Source of the DNA: Stomorhina lunata
Lineage: Eukaryota > Arthropoda > Insecta > Diptera > Rhiniidae
NCBI GenBank assembly: GCA_933228675.1
Contig: OW121740.1
Span: forward strand, 56,917,000-56,980,999
Length of the DNA stretch: 64,000 bases
Direction of reading: 5' to 3'
In this document: positions 29,308 through 41,789 of the stretch, piece by piece
How positions within the stretch are numbered: the stretch's first letter is position 1
Layout: the number at the start of each line of letters is the position of its first letter
The notes under the pieces: model-generated
Seen by the model: the letters and a program-made list of their open reading frames with translations, nothing else
Databases searched by the model: none
What the model was told of the DNA's origin: nothing
Position numbers and translations under genes: made by a program

Positions 29308-29575
29308 TAGAACGCTTTCTCTAGAATATTTTTGCTGAAAAAATTATAAAAATCGGTTCATAAATGACGGAGTTATGACTGAATTAATGAAAACACTCTT
29401 TGTCAAAGCAGTTTAATATTTGGTTAGCGGTTGTTGACTTGGATATCTTTGCCAAGGCTAAGCATAGACAAAAACACTAACTACTAGTTCAAATGTTTTT
29501 AATTCAATATCTCCGCTATTAATGAACCGATTTGAATGATTTTTTCAGCAAAGATAATCTAGAGAAAATGAACTT
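29308..29575. mobile_element. Foldback/MITE-like element 3' of stripe
   Basis: The segment near 29318-29375 (containing TTTGCTGAAAAAAT and ATCGGTTCAT) recurs as an inverted, diverged copy near 29505-29565 (ATGAACCGAT, ATTTTTTCAGCAAA). The arms are about 80 bp. The ends are diverged and no target duplication is clear. Confidence 0.55.
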
Positions 29576-29599
29576 TCGATATTTTAAAGAATCTAGGGA

Positions 29600-31340
29600 A
29601 ATGGTTATAAAGCTACTTAAATTTTGGTTGATTAACATTAAAATTTAGTTATAATTCTAGTAAATTAAAGAAAATCAGTTGTAATTTTAAAATCCAAAGT
29701 ATTATTTTTTAAAGATTTGTTTTTTAAAGCTCCTCCCCTTTTTGTTTAAACAACCATAACGGTTTGATTTTAAAACATTTTAAAAAATTTAAATTGTGCA
29801 AAAACAAAAAAGAAAGACCGGGGAATGAGAAATCAGTAGACTCATTAAAAAAAGTAGTAGCTTTCGTTGTTGTTTTTTGTTTTGTAGCTGACGCCATTAA
29901 TGTATTTAACACACATAAATTATAACAAGTTTTGCTTTATGACATTTTTATGCATAACACACAAAACATATTATTAATTTTTTTTGCAAATTTTCAAACA
30001 TAAAACACATTTATCTGTCAAAAACCAGCCAGTCAGACAGACCATAAAGCGAGAGCATTAAATCTCAAAAGAAATTGCAAATTAGAAATTGTCAAACGCT
30101 TGACTCACTGAAATCTGTGTTTATTTACTTATTCGCATACTCTGACATACAAATGTCAGAGGCATTGAATTTCATGAGTCTTTAACTGTCAATATTAATT
30201 GAGCAAGAAATTGTTTGTGAACCTAAAAAAAGTTAATTGCCTTAAAATTAACTGTAACTGAAGTTAAGAGTGAGATATTTTTGATTATTTTATTACAGTT
30301 TTAAGGTTAAATTTATTGAAAATATATTTGTTATTTTGACAGCATTTCGAGGTGTACTAAAATCAAAGTTCGAAAAAAACAGTACTTTATTTTATTGTAC
30401 TGAACTTAATCACACACAAAAGTTGTTTATTTAAACGTACCTAACTAATTCCGATAAAAAGTTAAGTACACAAAGGTAAAATAAAGAAAGAATGGTATCT
30501 TATAATAACGTACTGTTCTCTAAAATTTTAGAGTATTTTTTAGTTCACGAATTTGAAATTACTTACTTTTGGTAAAACAATTTTTTTATGATATATATAC
30601 AAATATAAGCAAGTGTTGCCAGTTAAGGGCTTTTCACGCTAAATAACAGCATTTTTTTATTTAATTTTACTATTGGCAATACTGTTTTTGTCATTGTTGC
30701 GTGTTCATATGATTTCGTTAAAGTACTCAACAATGTACGTTTTAATATGCAAGAAGTACGTTATTTTTAGCGTACTTTGTGAGAGTTTGTTATGATAAAG
30801 GTTGTGTATTTTAACAGGTACTCTAAAATTTTAAGGTACTTATACTTAAATTAAAAACTTTGTTACGTATGTGACTATTTACCAAACTTGCCGAAGTACA
30901 GTACGCTACCTTAAAATAAATTACTTAAGAGTATTTTTTCGAACATTGATTAAAACTTTGATTGAAGTAAACAAAGTTCTTGCTTAAATTAACTAAAAAT
31001 TTAGAAACTAAATGATTTTCTCCCTCTTACTTTCAAGCAGTAGAGGGCACTTATACATGAACACTTTTGTTAGATCAGATAAAAAACTTATTTTGCATTG
31101 ATCAGGATTGCAAAAGGAATAGAGTCAGGCCTGCCAGATTTTTCGTTTTATCGGCATTTTGACGGTTTTTGAACCTAAAAAATAGTTAAGTGCTGATATT
31201 AGGATTTTGGCTAGAAAATTGGAGATTTTTGAGATTATATCGAAAGCAAACTTAACATGTACCTACATATGATAAATCAGTGGTTAAAAACGATATAAGT
31301 TTTTAATAAGTTTTTAATAATTCCGATATCCTTATTCTGA
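29600..31340. other. Non-coding AT-rich spacer
   Basis: No coding frame, tandem array or inverted repeat stands out. From about 30330 to 30950 there are several occurrences of GTAC(T/G)T-type words (AAGTAC, CGTACT), more than their surroundings, with no further organisation seen. Confidence 0.5.
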
Positions 31341-31350
31341 TATCTTAAAA

Positions 31351-33150
31351 TTTTCAGAGTCAAAATTTAGAAACAAAATAATTAAATGTAAAAAAAATGT
31401 GCTATATAAAATATTTACTTCAGAAAAATGTTCATTGTAAATATTTTCTATCGAAGAACTATCCCTTTCATGTTGCTACTGTAGAAAAATTTTCAATTTA
31501 AGTTTTTTCTATAGAAAAATTTCTGATTTAAAATTTTTTCTGTGGTGAAATTTTCCATTTAAATTTTTTTTTTTTACCGAAAATTTCCTTATACCTACAA
31601 ATTTTTTTTGTAAAGAAGAATTATTCATATAAAAGTTTTTGAATAAAAAAATTTTCCATATAAACTTTTTTGTATCGAAAAATTTTCTACATTAAATTTT
31701 CCATAAAAAATTTTTTTATGTAAAAATTTTAGATATAAAATTTTTTCTGTAGTGAAATTTTCAAAAATTTTTTAACATACCTATAAATTTTCCTCTAAAG
31801 AAGAATTATTCGTAAAAAAATTTTTGAATAAAAAACTTTTCCTTATAAACTTTTTTATATAGAAAAATGGTTTACATTAAATTTTCTATATAAATTTTTT
31901 TTTTATGGAAAAATTTTTAACAGAAAAATTTGAAAAATTTTTCAGAGTCAAAATTTAGAAACGAAATAATTAAATGTAAAAAAAATGTGCTATATAAAAT
32001 ATTTACTTCAGAAAAATGTTCATTGTAAATATTTTCTATCGAAGAACTATCCCTTTCATGTTGTTACTGTAGAAAATTTTTCAATTTAAGTATTTTCTAT
32101 AGAAAAATTTCTGATTTAAAATTTTTTCTTTCGTGAAATTTTCCATTTAAAATGTTTTTTACCGAAAATTTCCTTATACCTACAAATTTTTTTTTTTGTA
32201 AAGAAGAATTATTCATATAAAATTTTTTGAATAAAAAAATTTTCCATATAAACTTTTTTGTATCGAAAAATTTTCTACATTAAATTTTCCATAAAAAATT
32301 TTTTTATGTAAAAATTTTAGATATAAAATTTTTTCTGTAGTGAAATTTTCAAAAATTTTTTAACATACCTATAAATTTTCCTCTAAAGAAGAATTATTCG
32401 TAAAAAAATTTTTGAATAAAAAACTTTTCCTTATAAACTTTTTTATATAGAAAAATGGTTAACATTAAATTTTCTATACACATTTTTTTTATGGAAAAAT
32501 TTTTAACAGAAAAATTTGAGATAAAATTTTTTCTCTAGTGACATTTTTTATTTAAAATTTTTTTTTACCGAAAATTTCCTATACATACCTATAAATTTTT
32601 CTCTAAAGTTGAATTATTTGTATAAAATTTTTTGAATAAAAAACATTTCCTTATAAACTTTTTTGTGTACAAAAATTTTCTACATAAAATTTTTTTTCAT
32701 AGAAAAATTTTCAAAAAAAAAAAAATTTTGTACAGAAAAATTGTTCATATAAAATTTTTTGTACTGAAAAATTTATTAAATCTTCTTCTAGTCTATTCTT
32801 ATATATTTTGCGTAAAAAATATTTACATTTAAAATTTTTTGTATTGAAAAATATCCAATATAATATTTTTTGTATAGAAGAAGATTTAATAAAATTTTTT
32901 TGGTATAGAAAAAATTTTCAATATAAAATTTTTTGCATAGAAAAATTTTCAATATAAAAATTTTTTTGTATAGAGAAATTTTCCGAAAATTTCCTTATAC
33001 ATAAGTATATATTTTTCTCTAAAGAAGAATTATTCGTATAAAATTTTTTGAATAAAAAACTTTTCCATATACAATTTTTCGTATGGAAAAATCTTCTACA
33101 TTAAATTTTCCATATGAAATTTGTTCTATAGAAAAATTTTCAATGAATAT
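31351..33150. repeat. 588-bp tandem duplication and degenerate AAAATTTT/TATAGAAAAA field
   Basis: The string CAGAGTCAAAATTTAGAAAC at 31355 recurs at 31943, and the following ~580 bp is duplicated at high identity. Within and after each copy are irregular repeats of AAAATTTTCTATA-like words, a decayed form of the palindromic satellites seen elsewhere. Short frames in it (for example around 32632 and 33019) are translations of the repeat and not genes. Confidence 0.75.
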
Positions 33151-33239
33151 ATTTTTGACAATTTCAATTTCTGAGAATTTACTGCCGATAATGCCAATTG
33201 TTTTTTTTTTAATATGCCTATTTTCCACGAAAATGTTTT

Positions 33240-36200
33240 GGCAGCCCTGAAAAGTGTCATATTTTGATCACCTTTTTTTATAGCGAATGCTTAAATTTGT
33301 TGGAGGGAGTTTGTAAAAAATCTATAGCGCAAAAGTTTTTTATGCTCTTTCCCAGCTAGAAATTGGAAGATTGTTAATATCAGCAAAATGAGTCGTTTAG
33401 CAATCATTTAGATGATCAAAAACTGATTAATCAGCTTCGTGATCAAAAATAGTTTACAAAAAGGCTCATAGAAACGTTTAGAAAAATAGCACAAGCAAAT
33501 GCTGCAAAATGTGCTTTATCATAATATAATCACGCAAATGTTCCTAATATGACTGTTTTTATGGTGATTAAAAATTTTTTTTTTTTTTTTGTTTAACAAA
33601 TCTAGCAAAATCATAATAGTACAGAAAGACGAGCCATAAAAGACTCTTTCTGAAAAGTCGCATGAAGAGTACCATTTTCTCACACAAAAAATTCATTTTT
33701 GACTCATAAGTAATATCATAAACACTCATTTGAATCGCCAAAAAAGACTCATATTCGATTAAAATTTTCAAAAAAATGCTAGGTTGGTACATATGTATTT
33801 AGCTATAGCAATGAATTGATTGCATCAACAGGATTTTATGATTAGGTTAACTAAAACTTTTGTTATAAAAATTTTTGATTAATTTGCCAAACAAAACTAT
33901 TAAATATTAGACTAACTTTTAGTTAAAACTATTGAAATAGGAAAACAAGTTTTGTTTTCGATAGCAGCAACTAAATTTTTTGTTTGTGGTTACTAAAACT
34001 TTAATTTTTTGAGTTTTGAATAACTTAAAAATCAATTAACTTCAAAATAAAAAAGAGCTTCGTTTTCGATTAAAACAACTAAATATGTTGATACGGCAGC
34101 AAAAGCTAATAAAAAAGAGCTTTATTTTTGATTCGAACAATTAAATTTGTTGATTACGGCAACTGAAGATTTGATTGATGCCATCAAACTTTTAGTTTCT
34201 TTAAAAAAATAACCTAGAAAATTCTCTTAATTCGAAAAAATGACAACCTATATAAGAAAAAAACACAGAGCTGTATTTATGTGCCAAGAATAATTTTTCT
34301 GAAAAAAATTAAAAATAAAAATATTTAACAAAAAATACACACAATACAAATTTTTCAGTAGAGCCAAAAATTAAAAGAAAAATTCTATAGGATTTAAAAA
34401 ATGATGATAAAAAACCCAGCACAAATTTAATTAAATAAAAACTAAATTCAAAAATTTAAAACTAAAGAATAAAAAAAATTTAAGACAAAACTTAAAAAAA
34501 ATTTTTAAAAAATAAATTAAAAATTTAAAAAATAGGTTGTAAAATAAAAATTTATGGTATAAAAAAAAAACACAAAAAATATTGCTGAACTCTTAAAAAA
34601 ACTAAAGAAAAACAATAATTTAATTTAAAAAAATTTAAAACACAAAAACCTTAAGACATTTAGTTAAAAGAAAATTTATAAATAACAAAATAATTCTCAA
34701 TTATTTAACAAAAAATGTAAATATTTAAATTAAATTAAAATTTATAAACTCTTAAAAGAGTAAATGTTTAAAACAAATTATATATAAACTTAAAAACTAA
34801 AATTATTATCTTTAAATTATTAAAAAATAAAACTAAAAAGCAGCTTAATTTTTTTTTTAATTAATATTAACTAATTTATTTAATAATTTAAAACAAATTT
34901 AAAAAGAAAAACGAAAAACATAAATACTTATATCTCTAATACTGTGATCTCATGTGTAATAAATTATTAATAATTCTTCCTTTAAACAAAACAAAAACTA
35001 ATTGAAATAATTAACCCAATTAAAATAATTTATTATAATTTTCTAAAAATTAAAAAAAAAATAACTTTAGCCAATTATTTTTCTTTTTTTATTAAAACAA
35101 AAATAATTATTAATTAAACAAAAAGTTAACCTAAAATTAAACTTAAATATTAATAATTTTTATTTAATTATAAAATTAAAAAATTTATTTTATCTTAATA
35201 ATTCTAGCCCAATTATTTTTAAGTTTTTTTTAATTCTCTTAAATTTAAGCAAAACAAGCAAACCTTAAAAAAATTATAAAATTAAACATAAAAAAATTAA
35301 CCCTTAAAAATTAAAATTTTTCACAACTTTAAGCTTAAACTTAAAAACTAAATACTTCTTAAGGAAATCTTAAAAAAAAAACTATAAATAAATTAAAAGT
35401 TTAAAAATTGTTATATATCATATCAGATTTATTGATAAAAATTTATTAATTCTTTTTTATAAAAATTTATTGAAAACCAACAAAAGCTTTTAAAAGCTCA
35501 AAATATTAAAAAAAAAATATTGTTAAATTTTCCACATCCTTCCATTATTTCAAATTGTTTTCGTTTTTTTTTCTATTTTCTTTTAAATGATAAAATCATT
35601 TCCTTTATATACATTTTTTTTTTTGTTAATTATTTTATTGTTTTAAGACAAACAAACAAAAAAAAACTGTTTTATTTTTACACTTTTTATAATTTATTAT
35701 TATTTCTTTATAAAACAAAAACAACAACATGAAAAATATATAACAATTGATTTGCAAAAATTTTAAATTTTTGGTGTTTTATTTCATTGATTTTATTTTT
35801 TATTACATGCAGATTAAAATTTTTCCACACAGATAATTTCTTTAAAACATTTTTTAATTTTCTATTAAATATTTGAAAAGCCAGCATTTTTTGCATGTTT
35901 TTTGCAAAAAAAAAGTTATGAAAACTTGTGTTTGTGAAAGAAAACCAATCGATTTTAAAATTCGATTTCAATAAAATATTTAGCATTGCACAGTGGAATT
36001 ATACAAAAATATTATATTATAATAAACTCACAAGCCGTTAAGTGGATTTTAAAATAATTAATATGTGCATATAGCAGAAGTGTTGGGGAGCTTTAGTTTT
36101 GAAGCTTAGCTTTACATAAGCTTAGCTTTCTATAAGCTTAGCTTTCCATAATGCGGCATAATCGGCCCCTTAAGTAGGGCACCTCAGATTCATAAGCACA

Positions 36201-36340
36201 GGTCGGCGCAAAGAAAACAGAACAAAAAATAGTCGGTAGAGTTACCGTTTTTTATACTTTTAACTAAAATAGGTATTTTTTCAATGTGTAGTTCTAACGT
36301 TTTAATAAGAAGAAGTTTTCTATACCATTTTTTAATATTT
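33240..36340. other. Non-coding, extremely AT-rich DNA
   Basis: From about 34200 to 35500 the sequence is nearly all A and T, with TTAAAA and AAATTA words. No coding, RNA or mobile-element signal is seen. Around 36085-36150 a short AGCTTAGCTTT(C/A)CATAA repeat occurs three times. Confidence 0.6.
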
Positions 36341-36344
36341 TTAT

Positions 36345-37590
36345 CAAAAATTTTTTTATAGAAGTTTTTTTTTATCAAAAATTTTTCTATTGAAAATTCT
36401 TTTATCAAAAATTTTTCTATAGAAAATTCTTTTATGAAAAATTTTTCTATAGATAATTTTTTATCAAAAAATTTTCTATAGATAATTTTTTATCAAAAAT
36501 TTTTCTATAGAAAATTTTCTTGTTAAGAGGTTGTGGGTTCGAATCCGGGCTCAGGTTCATATCATAAATTTGTATTTTTTGTTAATAATTTTTACGAATT
36601 TTGAATTAGATTAATAATTTTTAGGAATACTGAAAAAACTATGTGACACTTAGCAGTGTGGAATGCTGCATTTTCTGTCCCGCTACGGACTTCATCAGCA
36701 CAAAGTGTCACCAACTGTTAGATGCCAGTAGTTAAGATCATCTATTTAACTGAATTCTTAAGCGAAATGGAAAACGAGAATTATGTTAACACTCATTTCT
36801 ATTTCACCTATGACCATATGATCGATTCAGTTAGACGAACTTATCCATCATAGTTTTTTCCTTTATGTTTTGTATTCCTATCATTTATTAATCTACATTT
36901 ACTTCGTACTTTAGCCAACTGTCAGCTGGTAATGAAGACAAAGATTTTTGTTTTGACAAGTTTTTGTTTATTCTCTTACGTTAATGCAAATTTGAATTTA
37001 GTATCAACTTCGAACCCACAACCTATTAACATAAATTCTTGGTTCAACTAAAAATTTATTTCTTTCGAAAATATTTTTATCAAAAAATTTTCTATAGAAA
37101 ATTTTTTATTAAAAAATTTTTTTATAGAAAATTTTTTATTAAAAAATTTTTCTATAGAAAACCTTTTTATCAAAAAATTTTCTATAGAAAATTTTTTATT
37201 AAAAAATGTTTCTATAGAAAACTTTTTTATCAAAAAATTTTCTATAGAAAACTTTTTTATCAAAAATTTTTCTATAGAAAACTTTTTTATCAAAAATTTT
37301 TCTATAGAAAACTTTTTTATCAAAAATTTTTCTATAGAAAACTTTTTTATCAAAAATTTTTCTATAGAAAACTTTTTTATTAATAATTTTTCTACAAATT
37401 TTTTTTTTTTAATTATTCTATAGAAAATTTTTTTATCAAAAATTTTTCAATAGAAATTTTTTTTTATCAAAAATTTTTGAATAAAATTTTTTTTTTATCA
37501 AAAATTTTTGAATAAATTTTTCAAAAATTTTTCTATAGAAAATTTTTTTATCAAAAATTTTTCTATAGAAAAATTTTTAGAAAATTAAAA
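36345..37590. repeat. TTTTCTATAGAAAA satellite array, 28-30 bp unit
   Basis: Tandem units alternate TTTTTCTATAGAAAA with TTTTTTATCAAAAA. They run 36345-36520 and 37060-37590 and are split by the element at 36521-37031. Open frames on both strands (FFYRKLFYQK and SIEKFLIKKF repeats) are by-products of the unit and not genes. Confidence 0.92.
36521..37031. mobile_element. 511-bp inverted-repeat element inserted in the satellite
   Basis: The ends 36521-36543 and 37009-37031 are inverted copies of 23 bp with one mismatch, starting TGTTAA and ending GTGGGTTCGAA. The left copy continues into GGTTCGAATCC, which equals a tRNA B box. The interior is non-repetitive and includes a second inverted pair around GTGACACTT (~36650) and AAGTGTCAC (~36705). 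No ORF is present. It is a MITE-type insertion or a SINE-derived foldback; the target duplication is unclear. Confidence 0.6.
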
Positions 37591-37599
37591 AAAAATGCA

Positions 37600-38571
37600 T
37601 CGGCTGCTGGTGGTATGGGCTGTCTACTCCTGCTTATAAGTCAGTTAAATTAGATAAGTCAGTTAAAATTATATATAACTGTCATTTCCCATCCGATTTG
37701 AAGAAACGTATAACCAAAAAATTTCCCACATGTATATTCTATCTCTTACGGTTTTAAAGATATTCGACTTAAGAAATTTAAATTTTGAATTTTTCTTCAA
37801 TACTGCACCGAATTTTTATTTATATCTGATCTGAAAATAAAACACTTTTTTGAGTTTGGCTTAAAGTTTACTAAAAAAAATATCTGAGAAGTATATTAAA
37901 AGCTTTACTATGTGAAAAGTTATAAGTGCTTAAAATTAATACCTAAAAAACCCTTTTCTAGTAATTTAAAAAATATACAAAGTAAAAGCTAGGCCTTCCA
38001 GGTTCAAAACTTAAGCTCCCAAACACTTCTGCTATACGGTTTAGAAGTTGCGGATTTATTTCCATTATATTTTTCCACCATCCCATTGTGCATTGTAGGT
38101 AATAAATAGAATATCGATAGAAAGACTACTGGCCCCAAATTTCCAAAAGTCTTGGTCTGATAGAGCACCTTATCATCTACAGATGATCAGATAGGAGAGA
38201 CGCGACAGGCAAGTCATGTCACCAGGATCCGGCTACTTTTTGTTATTTTCGTAAAAATCACTTACAATCGTGAAAAAGTTCCGGTCCATACATGAGAGTT
38301 TCATTCCATTTAATGTCGGATAAAAAACGATTGAATAGTAAGGGTATTAGATATAGTAAAGTGTGTCTTGTACTGTTCAAAAGAATAGTGGCACTTTAAT
38401 GCTTTTGTCTATCAACGAAAATTTTGTGGGTCCAGCTGATATATGACGTCTGATGGGATTTTCTTTAGCATTAAAATCAGCCCTATTTATGACAAATCGC
38501 TCAGAAATTGAAATTAGGTTAAAACTTATCGCATCATTTAGGTTATTGACCGCAATCTCCAAATGCCTTGG
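37600..38571. other. Mixed degenerate repeats
   Basis: It contains a piece related to other places in the window: CTGCTGGTGGTATGGGCTG at 37605 is the inverse of 45648-45668. GGCAAGTCATG-CACCAGGA at 38210 resembles 41792-41812. No coding sequence is recognised. Confidence 0.5.
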
Positions 38572-38585
38572 TCTAATAGAGGTTA

Positions 38586-38897
38586 TATATATAATTCCCC
38601 GACAACATTCCAATTGGAACAAGGGGTACTTCTCTCAGACAATAAGCTGCATCCGATTCTATTTTTAGACTCATTGAAAGGGACCTACGTTTTAACGCCG
38701 GCTCCGAACGGAAAATGCATTAGTTTAAGAAGTTTTACATAGCCTAATCATCAATAACCAGTGGCTAGCTGAGTTATGAGGTGAACCGCCGCTTTTTTTT
38801 TTTTTGAAAATTCCTTTTTTCAAGTGAGTCTGGCCAGGGATCGAACTTGGGCCTCTGGTATGCTAGGCGGATGACTAACCTGCTATACCACAGCGGT
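38586..38897 (-). mobile_element. tRNA-derived SINE, copy 1
   Basis: On the minus strand a tRNA-like head starts near 38897 with A box TGGTATAGCAGG and B box AGTTCGATCCC. A ~230-bp body and an AT-dinucleotide tail ending at 38586 follow. The target duplication TCTAATAGAGGTTA is perfect (38572-38585 and 38898-38911). The same 312-316 bp element lies at 62138-62453 in the other orientation. The triplet at the anticodon position reads AGC, although the rest also resembles tRNA-Val. It would rely on Pol III transcription and a partner LINE for movement. Confidence 0.9.
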
Positions 38898-38911
38898 TCT
38901 AATAGAGGTTA

Positions 38912-39908
38912 GTTTAGGTTAAAATGGCAGTCTAAAAAAAAGCAGACTCACTTAGACTACGAAGTCGTTTCACCGCGGAAGCTAGTAAAATAAAATATCA
39001 CTAGCTTCGCCTGTTGAAACATCCCGAGCGCTTTAAAAAGCTCTTAAGTCAGCAGATATTAATGCCAGCCAGATCGTCTAGGGCGCTTAAGAAAGTTAAA
39101 CCCAAAATTAATGCCCTACTGTTCGCTGGGGCAAGGCAAGTGCATTGAATATGTTGTATCGATTTAGCCTCCTCCTCGTCTCCACAGCTTCTACAAAGGT
39201 CATTAGTTGCAACCTTCAGCTTAATTGCATGTCTTTCAATCAAACAATGTCCGATTATAACAAACACGAGCAATTAGACATCAGGTCTTGATAATAACAG
39301 CAATATGTGAGAGCGTTGCCTATTCAAACAGGGCCATATCTGTTTGGAGTGAATACAGCCATTGACAGACGCACACCCATCATTTGTTAGAAAGTCAGAT
39401 CTCTCTAGTGGCTAGAGGCATGCCCACGACTCCACATCAGCTGGAATCGGTAAGGCAGCCTCTAGTCTTATAAGCTCGTCTGCTCTGCAATTCTCTGTTA
39501 TATATCTGTGGTCCGACTGAACTGCTGGGCCATCTTGTTAAGAGATTTGCAGCAAGTAAGGGCTGATGTTGAATTATGGAAGACACAGTCCAGAGATTTA
39601 ATGGTAGCTTGGCCGCTAGAGAATATATTAATACCCGCTGTTATGAAAACATTATATCTCAGCCATTACTGCTTCTCTAATGGCATTAATTTCAGCCTAA
39701 ATAACGATACGAGAGACCCCGAAATTCACTTGATTATTAAGTTTTGAGCTGTCAGTGTAGAAGTCTATATACGACCTTTTACCAGGAGTTCTGCCGTTCT
39801 ATTAATCTCTATCTGGTTTGAGGGTATGGTACTTCTTATCAAATAATAATTCGGCCAAAGTGTAAGCAGTTATCCCCGGTATGCCAGGAATAGTCTTAAG
39901 GACTACGC
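38912..39908 (-). pseudogene. Non-LTR retrotransposon, RNase H and C-terminal region (decayed)
   Basis: On the minus strand, translated pieces in shifting frames read as an RNase H domain: FYTDSSKL-like near 39760, then SQATIKSLDCVFHNS near 39590, then a WVPGH-like stretch. After these comes a Cys-rich C-terminal segment at 39049-39273 (GHCLIERHAIKL, CRSCGDEEEA), typical of RNase-H-bearing LINEs. Stops and frameshifts are frequent. It continues from the reverse-transcriptase part at 41209-41770; the two are separated by the mariner insertion. The SINE target at 38898-38911 lies just beyond the LINE 3' end. Clade is uncertain; the I/LOA side of the tree is likely because RNase H is present. 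Confidence 0.75.
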
Positions 39909-39910
39909 TA

Positions 39911-41206
39911 AAGAGTGTTCTAAAAAAAATATGCATTTACTATTTTAGACAAAATTTATCCATAGTGCAAGAAATAATTTATTTTTTGATCAAGTTAGTT
40001 TCTATAGATATGTCAGATACTATTATTTTAGAAATTATTAATTTTCAATAGTTATTTCAATCAAAATGGACTGCGAAAAAAAAGTTCGTGAAAATATAAT
40101 TAAAAGTTTTCAAAAAAATTAGTCATGGACTTTTAAAAAAATAGCTAAAAATTTGAAAGTTGACCCTCGAACGGTTTCTAATGCCATCAGACGGTATAAG
40201 GAAAACCTGAGCATTGAAAGAAAACCTGGATCAGGGAGGAAAAAAGGTCCTACAGATATTGGTAAGGCGAAAGAAGTCGAGCGGCTCTTTCGAAGAGCGC
40301 CTAACACTTCTTTAAGAAAAGCAGCTCGTACGGTGAAATGTTCTACGAATTTTGCACATAGAGTCAAAGCTTATGCTGGACTGAAGAGATACAAAGTCCA
40401 AAAGGTTCCAGATCGCAATGCTATAAAGAACTTAAAAGCAAAAAAACGAGCGAAAAAATTCAAGTCTGATTTTATAAGAAAATACACCTGTTGTGTGATG
40501 GATGATGAAACATACGTATTGGCAGATTTTTCTCAACTTCCTGGTCAAGATTTTTATGTTGCTGATAAACGGGGCAATGTTCGGCAAGAGTTTCGCACAA
40601 AAAAACAAACAAAATTCCCTAAGAAGTTTCTCGTGTGGCAAGCTATTTGCAGTTGTGGCAAAAGAAGTAAAGTATTTGTGGCATCTGGCACGATAAACAC
40701 AGAAATTTATATAAAGGAGTGCCTACAAAAACGGTTGTTACCCTTTTTAAGAGAGCACAGAGTGACTACATTTTTTGGCCCGATTTGGCATCATGCCATT
40801 ATGGAAAAAAGGCATTTGAGTGGTACTCAAAGAATAATGTCATTTTTGTACCACGAGAGGCAAATCCTCCTAACTGTCCAGAACTTCGGTCTGTGGAAAG
40901 GTATTGGGCTCTGGTAAAAAAGGAATTGAAGAACACAGGAAAGATTTCCAAGAACATGTCCGATTTTAAGCGCAGGTGGAACACATGCTCCAAAAAGGTA
41001 TCAGAAGCAACTGTAAAATCTTTAATGGGAGGGTTTCCGAAAAAAGTCGATAATTTTGCATAACCCGAGTACTAAGTAAACATTTTAATGCTAAATGATT
41101 TTGTATAATATGTCATTATATTTGCGTATTTTGTAGAGTTTTTATATTAAAAGGTTTGATTTTTATTTAAGAAAATCCAACTACAAATTTTATTTAGAGC
41201 ACTCTT
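39911..41206 (+). mobile_element. Tc1/mariner-type DNA transposon, 1296 bp
   Basis: The ends are ~21-bp inverted repeats beginning AAGAGTG(T/C)TCTAAA, flanked by TA duplications at 39909-39910 and 41207-41208. The length is typical of the superfamily. The element interrupts a minus-strand LINE, so it is younger than that LINE insertion. It contains one broken transposase gene. Confidence 0.92.
40066..41063 (+). pseudogene. Tc1/mariner transposase, DD37E-like (two lesions)
   Basis: The reading frame starts MDCEKKVREN at 40066 and meets an in-frame TAG at 40120-40122. It reopens through a helix-turn-helix (KKIAKNLKVDPRTVSNAI) and a GRKKGP hinge, then the first catalytic Asp in VMDDETY (codon 40504). 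A frameshift between about 40745 and 40780, near a T run, moves to the next frame. There FWPDLASCHY (second Asp, codon 40782) and SVERYW (Glu, codon 40896) follow, ending at TAA 41061-41063. The Asp-to-Glu spacing counts 37 residues between, so the catalytic triad is DD37E. It would have cut and pasted at TA sites in the nucleus. With a nonsense codon and a frameshift it cannot make an intact enzyme. Confidence 0.9.
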
Positions 41207-41208
41207 TA

Positions 41209-41770
41209 TTACCAAAGTTATTGTTCGACCACTGTGACAGTCTCACTGATGCAATTTATGGAGTCTGTATGGCAACTATATCTAAAAGCAAATCCAGAGT
41301 TGCATTTAGTACATCAGAGGGGGTGGTACGGAGAGACCCCTTAATACACAGGCTACCCATTCGTTGAACCTTATTTAGTACTTCGCAGTTTTTGGAATTT
41401 TGAAGAGCTTTCCACCAGACGACAACACCATATAGCATTATCGGTCTAACTATTGCAGTATACAACCAACGAACAACGCGATGTTTTAGGCCCCATTGTT
41501 TTCTTATTATAAGAGTAAAGTACTCCGGTATCTTTTTTTGCCCAGTTTTGGATATTGAGCTTGAAATCCAGCTTCTTGTCCAAAATTACACCGAGGTACT
41601 TTGCACAGCCCACGAAGGGAATTTAATTACCGCCCTATTAGATAAGTTCAACTGGTGGGATCTTGTACCTCCTGGTAAACAGAACAAGTTCAGTTTTGTT
41701 GGGGTTCACTAAAAGACAGTTGATATCCGCCCACATTGCCAAGATGCTGAAAGAGCACGATTCACAAATG
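41209..41770 (-). pseudogene. Non-LTR retrotransposon, reverse-transcriptase C-terminal part
   Basis: On the minus strand from about 41750: WADINCLLVNPNKTELVLF, then KYLGVILDKKLDF, then YTAIVRPIMLYGVVVWWKAL and KVQRMGSLCIKG. This is the usual order at the end of a LINE reverse transcriptase (after the YXDD palm) and the connection to RNase H. At least two frame changes occur. The catalytic palm itself is not visible, so the copy is 5'-truncated. It joins 38912-39908 across the mariner element. Confidence 0.82.
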
Positions 41771-41789
41771 TTTGTTGTCATCTACAAAA

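Noticed and set aside
37039..37383. Open frames with FFYRKLFYQK / SIEKFLIKKF repeats on both strands (also 46097-46649)
   Set aside because: They arise from tandem TTTTCTATAGAAAA units; both strands are open simultaneously and composition is that of the satellite.
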